Shown here piece by piece: positions 1 through 4,223 of a DNA stretch of 22,053 nucleotides; positions within the stretch are counted from its first letter, which is position 1; every line of letters begins with the position of its first letter. Source of the DNA: a virus. Below the pieces are notes generated by a model. The model saw only the letters and a program-made list of their open reading frames with translations. It was not told the origin of the DNA and searched no databases. Where the stretch lies: the IMG/VR virus record IMGVR_UViG_3300025132_000351, positions 1 to 22,053 of that record, one strand, 5' to 3'. Made by a program: the position numbers and the translations under genes.

Positions 1-168
1 ACCTGCTTTTAAAGCAATTCCAGAAACAGTTGTCGTTCCGTTTTTAGTGACGTTTGTAGAAACCAAAGTAACTGTTGAATCTGTTAAGCAAGTGATCTTC
101 GCAAATCTGCCAGTATGAGCAGCAGTGTCGGTGATGATATTCGCTCCTTTAAAGCTAGAAATTCCCAT
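1..168 (-). CDS. Small beta-rich hypothetical protein, truncated by window edge
   Basis: The first 56 codons of a leftward gene run off the left edge. Translation starts MGISSFKGANII and continues with alternating Thr/Ser/Val stretches (STVTLVSTNV, NGTTTVSG), which suggests a small all-beta protein. A GGAG Shine-Dalgarno lies about 9 bases before the ATG. There is no signal peptide or membrane segment. The overall look resembles small glycine/threonine-rich proteins found near structural genes of marine phages, but this is from memory and no function can be assigned. It is the last gene seen in the leftward direction, so it may be virion-associated. The start is well supported; the rest is outside the window. 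Confidence 0.7.
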   Translation of the reverse strand, partial: MGISSFKGANIITDTAAHTGRFAKITCLTDSTVTLVSTNVTKNGTTTVSGIALKAG

Positions 169-242
169 TGGTTTGACTCCGTTTGATTACTACGTTACAT
201 GACTCACTTATTCTAAGACCTGTCATCAATCTTTCATATATT

Positions 243-323
243 TCACTTCTTTTTCTCCCAGTGCTTTACTAAAGCCTCTAGTTCTTTAATTCTGGCTTTA
301 GCTCTAGCTATCTGTTCCTCCAT
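243..323 (-). CDS. 26-residue coiled-coil peptide
   Basis: A very short ORF starts at an ATG inside the last codons of the upstream 62-residue gene, overlapping it by 16 bases, and ends TGA. The peptide begins MEEQIARAKARIKELEAL and ends in a lysine run. Its heptad pattern (I5, A9, I12, L15, L18) fits an amphipathic helix or coiled coil. There is no strong Shine-Dalgarno, so translation would depend on coupling to the gene before it. The clean heptads argue for a real product, but at this length chance cannot be excluded. A role as partner of the preceding membrane protein is only a guess. Confidence 0.4.
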   Translation of the reverse strand: MEEQIARAKARIKELEALVKHWEKKK

Positions 324-496
324 CCGTTTGGGTCTCTCTTAGATACTTCTAATTTAGCAATATCTTTTTCTATAGCATTTAAACGATGAAATATTTCACG
401 AATGTCACCCTGCCTTCTACTGGAGCGATTAGCTAGAACCATTAACGCTCCAGAGATAGCTGCCCCAATCAAGGCTGCAAGTAGTTCTTGAGGCAT
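308..496 (-). CDS. Small single-pass membrane protein with coiled-coil tail (holin-accessory-like)
   Basis: This 62-residue protein has one membrane helix near its N-terminus (about residues 5-22, LLAALIGAAISGALMVLA). A basic stop-transfer patch (NRSSRR) follows, then an amphipathic heptad segment (about 32-52, EIFHRLNAIEKDIAKLE). An AAGGA Shine-Dalgarno at 502-506 supports the ATG. The layout recalls small phage membrane proteins of lysis modules such as XhlA-type holin accessories, although XhlA has the helices in the opposite order. No endolysin is visible nearby, so a lysis role is unproven. It is transcribed away from the rightward cassette that begins 45 bases away. Confidence 0.65.
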   Translation of the reverse strand: MPQELLAALIGAAISGALMVLANRSSRRQGDIREIFHRLNAIEKDIAKLEVSKRDPNGWRNR

Positions 497-541
497 TTTT
501 ATCCTTTTGCAGTAATCTTAGAATATTGTTGTTATTTTTTC
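497..541. promoter_or_regulatory. Divergent intergenic gap between leftward and rightward genes
   Basis: These 45 AT-rich bases separate the starts of two divergent genes. On the minus strand they hold the AAGGA ribosome site of the 62-residue gene. On the plus strand a TAGAAT hexamer (519-524) could act as a -10 box, but there is no acceptable -35 at 16-18 bases and no Shine-Dalgarno before the ATG at 542. Position alone says that at least one promoter should be here or just inside a flanking gene; I cannot point to a convincing one. Confidence 0.3.
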
Positions 542-997
542 ATGCCTGAGAAGCAAAACCCTGAATCGAAGCCTACCAACAAGAATCCTTTACAGAAATT
601 AAAAGAAGGCTTAGAGGATAAAGAAGAACAGCTTCAAGTCTTGTCTACATTCGTAAGACTGGGAGTTGTTGTTTGGAGTGGATTTATTCTGACTTTGAAT
701 TATGTGACTATCCCAGGATTAGGAGAACAAGAACGCATAGATCCGACTTTTATTGCATCTGTTTTCACTGGTGCGCTGGCGAGTTTTGGACTTGAGACAG
801 CAAAAAAGAGAGGTGATGGAACATATAAAGCTGACGAGGAAAAAAAGAAAGCAGAGGCAGCAACAGGAGAATTTGCTAACGGAGTACCTTACACAATCGT
901 CAGGGTTGAAACTCCTATTAAACTGGTTGCACAAGAACCTAAAATTGACCCCATCACAGGGAAAAAAGTCGATCCACAATCAGGCAAACTCACATGA
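542..997 (+). CDS. Two-helix membrane protein, first gene of rightward cassette (holin candidate)
   Basis: This 151-residue protein starts MPEKQNPESK. A longer reading from a TTG at 488 is possible, but it would overlap the divergent gene and adds a poor N-terminus, so the ATG is preferred. A charged coiled-coil-like segment (about 19-33) precedes two hydrophobic stretches: VRLGVVVWSGFILTLNYVTI (about 39-58) and PTFIASVFTGALASFGLE (about 68-85). A lysine/alanine-rich, soluble tail of about 65 residues follows. Two closely spaced helices and charged ends are compatible with a class II-type holin, but no family signature is recognised. Its stop overlaps the next gene's start by four bases (ATGA), so the two are translationally coupled. 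Confidence 0.7.
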   Translation: MPEKQNPESKPTNKNPLQKLKEGLEDKEEQLQVLSTFVRLGVVVWSGFILTLNYVTIPGLGEQERIDPTFIASVFTGALASFGLETAKKRGDGTYKADEEKKKAEAATGEFANGVPYTIVRVETPIKLVAQEPKIDPITGKKVDPQSGKLT

Positions 998-1491
998 AGA
1001 AACTTCTCCTATTGCTCCTCTTAGCGGCTCCTGCTAGCGCAGATATGACGCATAACATTACAACTTCAACTCAGTTGACAGTTAATGGAGCTTACACCGA
1101 CTCAAATCGTATAGGTAGTACTTATGCAGTCTCAGGTTCCAATATTAAAGTTGCAACTGATGCTCACTTCGGAAAATTAACTGCTGGTACTGCTACAACA
1201 GCAGCAACATTAGATGTTGGAGCGTATGACATAAACACCACAGGTGCAGCGTATTCGTTCTCGGAAAGCTGGACTCAAGGGGACGCCACAAATCCCATAG
1301 GATCAGGGGTTGATGTAACTTCAGGTGTGGTAGCAGACATGCCAGCTTACGGTGAAGTTTTAACGATGTCTGGTGGAGTTGCAGGAACCCTTGCTGGAAC
1401 AATTACTTCGGCTGGGGTTGTAACTTTAACCGCTGGAGGGGCAAATACTTCGGCAGTGGGTTCAGTGGTTACAAGTCTGACCGTGAAGTGA
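994..1491 (+). CDS. Secreted Thr/Gly/Ser-rich protein, cassette paralogue 1
   Basis: This 165-residue protein has a textbook signal peptide: MKK, a run of leucines, then APASA with cleavage expected near residue 17. The mature part is rich in Thr, Gly, Ser and Ala, has no cysteine, and looks like an all-beta extracellular protein. It contains a GSTYAVSGSNI motif and later YSFSESWTQGD. Related motifs (GHTYSITGTNI, FQYAESYIGPG) occur in the same order in the protein encoded at 1586-2020, so the two are probably paralogues. It overlaps the upstream stop by four bases, and its TGA overlaps the ATG of the 31-residue gene (TGATG). Function is unknown. As an exported product of a phage it could act in the host periplasm or on the cell surface. 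Confidence 0.75.
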   Translation: MKKLLLLLLLAAPASADMTHNITTSTQLTVNGAYTDSNRIGSTYAVSGSNIKVATDAHFGKLTAGTATTAATLDVGAYDINTTGAAYSFSESWTQGDATNPIGSGVDVTSGVVADMPAYGEVLTMSGGVAGTLAGTITSAGVVTLTAGGANTSAVGSVVTSLTVK

Positions 1492-1586
1492 TGCACTTAC
1501 CAATAATTCTTGTGATCTTAGGAGTTGTTTTTGTAGGCGCATTTAATTATTACATGTGGCAATATTACACCAATAAATATAAATAA
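1491..1586 (+). CDS. 31-residue single-pass membrane microprotein
   Basis: The ORF sits exactly between two secreted-protein genes. Its ATG overlaps the previous TGA (TGATG) and its TAA overlaps the next ATG (TAATG), so all three are in one coupled unit. The product starts MHLPIILVILGVVFVGAFNY, one membrane helix covering most of the protein, and ends in an aromatic/basic tail (YYMWQYYTNKYK). The exact one-base overlaps at both ends, plus the clean helix, make this a real gene rather than a chance ORF. Aromatic residues at the helix end fit an interfacial anchor. Possible roles include helping membrane passage of the flanking exported proteins or acting as a pinholin-like peptide; both are guesses. 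Confidence 0.65.
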   Translation: MHLPIILVILGVVFVGAFNYYMWQYYTNKYK

Positions 1587-2020
1587 TGAAACGCTATCTG
1601 CTGCTGTTTTTATTATTAAATAGCTGGCAAAAGCCAGTCATAGCAGTGCCAGTTGTGCCAAATTTTTCTAGTGGTACAATGTCCGCCGTTACACGCACCA
1701 CACAAAATGTTACTGAAACTATTGTCTCTAACGATTTCAACACTGGGCATACTTATTCGATCACTGGAACGAATATTGCTATTGATGGTGCGACCCTTGC
1801 ACCGCCGCCATCTGAAACAGTCGAAACGATTAACGGAGTAAGTTATACATGGACAGGCGCGGATTTAACAAACAAGCCCAACGTCACGATTGCAAATCCA
1901 GGCCAAGCGTTCCAGTACGCAGAAAGTTACATTGGTCCTGGTCTATCGAATATGACAACAATCAATCGAACAACAGTCTTAGAAAGCGTTACCGAAACAA
2001 CTTCAGTCTTCTCGCAATAA
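1586..2020 (+). CDS. Secreted protein, cassette paralogue 2
   Basis: This 144-residue protein begins with a signal peptide (MKR, then YLLLFLLLN, cleavage likely after KPVIA near residue 20). The mature part is Thr/Asn/Ser-rich and lacks cysteine. It carries GHTYSITGTNI and FQYAESYIGPG, which match in order and spacing style the GSTYAVSGSNI and YSFSESW motifs of the protein at 994-1491. I take them as diverged duplicates. The start is fixed by coupling to the 31-residue gene (TAATG). Its last 172 bases overlap, in another frame, the open frame of the next cassette gene. Function is unknown; the signal peptide predicts export through Sec. Confidence 0.75.
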   Translation: MKRYLLLFLLLNSWQKPVIAVPVVPNFSSGTMSAVTRTTQNVTETIVSNDFNTGHTYSITGTNIAIDGATLAPPPSETVETINGVSYTWTGADLTNKPNVTIANPGQAFQYAESYIGPGLSNMTTINRTTVLESVTETTSVFSQ

Positions 2021-2637
2021 TATTATTTAGTGGACAAAGTGCGTTAGCAAATGTAAGCCAAACTGCTGCTCCCGTAGCGAATACGTCAGCCAGTCTGACC
2101 AATATGGCAATACAGACATTGAATGGAAATCTCGTTCAAAATCAGTACGGAGGAGGAGTAGTTTGTCAAGGACCAATGCTTACTTTTTCGCCCTTTATAA
2201 CTGATTCACATAGCTTCTCTAAACCAAGAGAATACTGGTACGAATCTCCAGTCTATAGCGATGAAGGCGATCTTTTGTTTTACCAAAGCACACGCACAGG
2301 GCAGAAGGATAATTTCTCACTTAATGTTGGTGCTAGTTTAACTTTTTCAATGCCACTTGATCGGAGATTTCAAGAGCGTTGCTTGAAAAATGCAAAGTTA
2401 CAAGGAGATCATCAACAGCAACTAATTGATAATAAAAAGTTAGATTGGCACATCGCAAGACTTCGTGAGTGCGGAAAATTAAAGTTAAGCGGAATTGAGT
2501 TTGCTCCAGATTCTCCTTACTTCCATCTCTGTGAAGATGTTGTCGTTAAACCTAAAATGGGTCAAGTCTTACCACATAGGCACGTTATTTCTTCTCCTTT
2601 AAAGGTGGAAGACCCCTCTTCTCCCGATAAGAAGTAG
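1849..2637 (+). CDS. Secreted four-cysteine protein with anomalous start, cassette gene 5
   Basis: The frame is open from an ATG at 1849, but the first ~44 codons lie in the shadow of the upstream gene and look non-coding. A full signal peptide then appears internally (RKRYRNN, hydrophobic SLLAIILF, SGQSALA then N68), about residues 45-67. Between 1849 and that peptide there is no ATG, GTG or TTG in frame. The mature part (about 195 residues) has Cys106, 178, 208 and 228, a GGGVVCQGP motif, and a charged helical segment (about 171-206). I recall similar unnamed exported proteins in marine cyanophages. Its end overlaps the convergent gene by 53 bases. The true start is unresolved: the ATG at 1849 has a GGAG ten bases upstream, a -1 frameshift from the previous gene is possible, and so is a one-base sequence error. 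Confidence 0.65.
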   Translation: MDRRGFNKQAQRHDCKSRPSVPVRRKLHWSWSIEYDNNQSNNSLRKRYRNNFSLLAIILFSGQSALANVSQTAAPVANTSASLTNMAIQTLNGNLVQNQYGGGVVCQGPMLTFSPFITDSHSFSKPREYWYESPVYSDEGDLLFYQSTRTGQKDNFSLNVGASLTFSMPLDRRFQERCLKNAKLQGDHQQQLIDNKKLDWHIARLRECGKLKLSGIEFAPDSPYFHLCEDVVVKPKMGQVLPHRHVISSPLKVEDPSSPDKK

Positions 2638-3298
2638 TTCTTCTTTCTGATAAGTTTGGGCGTTTTATTTTCTTGCCTAATATCTTTTTAACTTTATTGA
2701 CTATCTGTTTAATAATCGGTTTAACAGCCTTCAATAATATTGGTGTAGATAATGCAGCAGTAGTAGCCACAAGGGTTATCGACCCAGTTTTTACTACTTG
2801 AGGCACTGTGGGTATCGCATCAATTATCTGTTGTTGAACATTTAGTTTTTTATATCTAGTTACACAACGGTTCCCTACCAATTCATACCTAATAATTTGT
2901 TTAGTATTTTCTTCAACCTTTGTCCCAACTTCAGGCGCACCATCGGGAGGACACTCTTCTGCTTTTTGCTTTGGCACTTCTGGGGCTGGAGGTATCTCTG
3001 GCTCTTGGTGTCTTTGCGGCTCTTCTTCTTTGATAGGCACAACCCTTAACGGTTCAAAATTTATAGGCTCATAGCTTGGTGTCGGAGCAGTACACAAAAT
3101 CAAGTTATGTTCTGGATCGTTATTTATCAACGCATCATTCTCACCACTTCTCCTTGCCTTTACACAAGGCATTTCAATGACTGGAAAGCCTATAGGGACA
3201 TTGATTGGTACGTTGGGAGGATTAACGATAGGAACATTAATCACATAACTATTAATAGGTGTAACCCTTATCGGATCTACACCAATCTCAGGAATCAA
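2585..3298 (-). CDS. Proline-rich protein with VPI repeats and membrane segment
   Basis: This 237-residue protein uses a TTG start whose TTGA overlaps the stop of the upstream gene. Residues 12-44 are a low-complexity Pro/Ile/Val/Asn tract with repeated NVPI/PINVPI units ending GFPVIEMP. Residues 75-125 are another Pro/Glu-rich stretch. Four cysteines (45, 69, 116, 145) could form disulfides. A hydrophobic stretch (about 171-195, GSITLVATTAALSTPILLKAV) is followed by a very basic tail (196-237). I have a memory of such NPPNVPINVPIGFP tracts in cyanophage proteins near fibre genes but know no function. The cysteines and membrane segment suggest an envelope-associated or virion protein. Its 3' end overlaps the rightward cassette. 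Confidence 0.65.
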   Translation of the reverse strand: MIPEIGVDPIRVTPINSYVINVPIVNPPNVPINVPIGFPVIEMPCVKARRSGENDALINNDPEHNLILCTAPTPSYEPINFEPLRVVPIKEEEPQRHQEPEIPPAPEVPKQKAEECPPDGAPEVGTKVEENTKQIIRYELVGNRCVTRYKKLNVQQQIIDAIPTVPQVVKTGSITLVATTAALSTPILLKAVKPIIKQIVNKVKKILGKKIKRPNLSERRTTSYREKRGLPPLKEKK

Positions 3299-3549
3299 AA
3301 CTTAGGCAAATTAAATGCTTTCTTTTCTTCATTCTTTTGCTGTGAAGGACTTAACGCTCCAGTGGGCAAGGCAGGTCCAGATAATCCAGGCATTTTCATA
3401 GCCCCCATAACTTTTTCCATTGCTTTATCTTGAAGCATCTTCTGATTATCTTCATTTGTAATCCATAGATAACCAAATACCCCGCCACCAGTGATTGCTG
3501 CTACAAGCACAAAGGAAAGTACACTGATGATGTTGAGAATTTTTTGCAT
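3295..3549 (-). CDS. Small membrane protein
   Basis: This 84-residue protein starts MQKILNIISVLSFVLVAAIT, giving one N-terminal membrane helix (about 5-30, ending GYLWI) without an obvious signal-peptidase site. A short soluble tail contains two Met-rich turns (MEKVMGAMKMPGL) and Pro/Ser residues, and ends basic. There is no Shine-Dalgarno in the 44-base upstream gap. The TGA overlaps the TTG start of the proline-rich gene, implying coupled expression and possibly joint membrane localisation. Homology is not recognised. Confidence 0.65.
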   Translation of the reverse strand: MQKILNIISVLSFVLVAAITGGGVFGYLWITNEDNQKMLQDKAMEKVMGAMKMPGLSGPALPTGALSPSQQKNEEKKAFNLPKF

Positions 3550-3593
3550 GGTAAAAGAAGCTATTTTAAAAGCTATTACTCACACTAGCTTAA

Positions 3594-3833
3594 TTATGAC
3601 TCTTGGACTTCTGCCTCTGTTACCTCTTCCTCTACTATTGAAGCTGGCTGCTCAACGGCAGGAATCGGTATCTTTTCCGCAAAAGTTAATCCACCAGTAA
3701 TCAGTAGGATTTGCTGATCGATATTTTCTAATTCTTTTTGATGTTCGGTAATAATTTGTATTTCATTCTGCTTCTTTTGTTTTTGATCTGCTAAGGCAGC
3801 CTTCCACTGATCGATTTGCTCTTCTATACTCAT
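3594..3833 (-). CDS. Coiled-coil small protein
   Basis: The chosen start (ATG at 3833) gives 79 residues, MSIEEQIDQWKAALAD onward. A longer reading to 3998 would run 122 bases into the upstream gene and add an implausible basic/leucine N-terminus, so it is rejected. Residues 4-50 are a Glu/Gln/Lys-rich helix with heptads, followed by LLITGGLTFAEKI and an acidic Glu/Val-rich end. Similar short 'EEQI..W...L..' coiled-coil proteins with an ITGGLxF motif are familiar to me from marine phage genomes, always unnamed. It lies just after the fibre genes, so a virion or assembly role is possible. Confidence 0.6.
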   Translation of the reverse strand: MSIEEQIDQWKAALADQKQKKQNEIQIITEHQKELENIDQQILLITGGLTFAEKIPIPAVEQPASIVEEEVTEAEVQES

Positions 3834-3876
3834 TTGATTTTGTAAACTAAATAGAATATAGCGTATCAGAAGAAAA

Positions 3877-4197
3877 CTACCAAGGAGTACCAACAGCCGT
3901 TGTAGATGGAGCAAGATTCGCGTCCATAGCAGCTTCTTTTTCCTCAACACCGTCTGTCCCGATTGCCGCTTTAATCCATCCAATGCAAGTAGCCGCATCT
4001 AAAGAATCATAAGATTTAAAATCGGAAGGAAGACTAGACGGTTTAGAAAAATTAAGTTCACCCGTTATTCTTGTTTCTTCTACTTCCTTATTGTCGGCAT
4101 CATCAATTGCTTGTAAGTAATAAATTATTTTCCTAACATAACCATCCGACAAATCACGCTCCAGTTCGCTTATTCCCCAGACTTTGTTGATCGCCAT
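3877..4197 (-). CDS. Conserved cyanophage-type small protein (DUF7936-like)
   Basis: This 106-residue protein begins MAINKVWGISELERDLSDGYV and ends GVEEKEAAMDANL...VGTPW. The pattern (an initial K-VW-I segment, L-DGYV-K, then TCIGWIKAAIGTDGVEEKE and a terminal TPW) matches a small family I remember from T4-like cyanophages, possibly named DUF7936; that label is unchecked. The fold looks mixed alpha/beta and soluble. No Shine-Dalgarno is visible. It sits 26 bases after the large fibre gene in the same direction, consistent with a late virion-associated gene. Its presence is one reason for proposing a cyanophage. Confidence 0.65.
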   Translation of the reverse strand: MAINKVWGISELERDLSDGYVRKIIYYLQAIDDADNKEVEETRITGELNFSKPSSLPSDFKSYDSLDAATCIGWIKAAIGTDGVEEKEAAMDANLAPSTTAVGTPW

Positions 4198-4223
4198 TTT
4201 GTGAAATTATAAATAAAGATATT

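Noticed and set aside
155-226. A 23-codon leftward ORF (MTGLRISESCNVVIK...) overlapping the start of the left-edge gene
   Set aside because: Too short, with no clear ribosome site or family. Protein-like in appearance but not enough support to annotate.
488-541. A TTG start at 488 for the first rightward gene
   Set aside because: It would overlap the divergent gene's start and adds an aromatic/cysteine N-terminus; the ATG at 542 gives a normal protein start.
719-1402. Antisense ORFs under the cassette genes, such as 719-979 and 1193-1402 on the minus strand
   Set aside because: They mirror well-supported signal-peptide and membrane genes, lack ribosome sites and have low-complexity products.
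2629-2642. An AAGAA-gtag-TTCTT hairpin as a bidirectional terminator between convergent genes
   Set aside because: Only a five-base AT-rich stem without a convincing T-run on either side; free energy would be negligible.
3550-3593. A near-palindromic AGCTATTTTAAAAGCT element in a short gap
   Set aside because: The arms do not pair perfectly and AT-rich sequence makes such patterns common; there is no matching promoter or terminator context.
3834-3998. An N-terminal extension of the coiled-coil gene up to 3998
   Set aside because: It overlaps the better-supported 106-residue gene by 122 bases and reads as basic/leucine shadow sequence.
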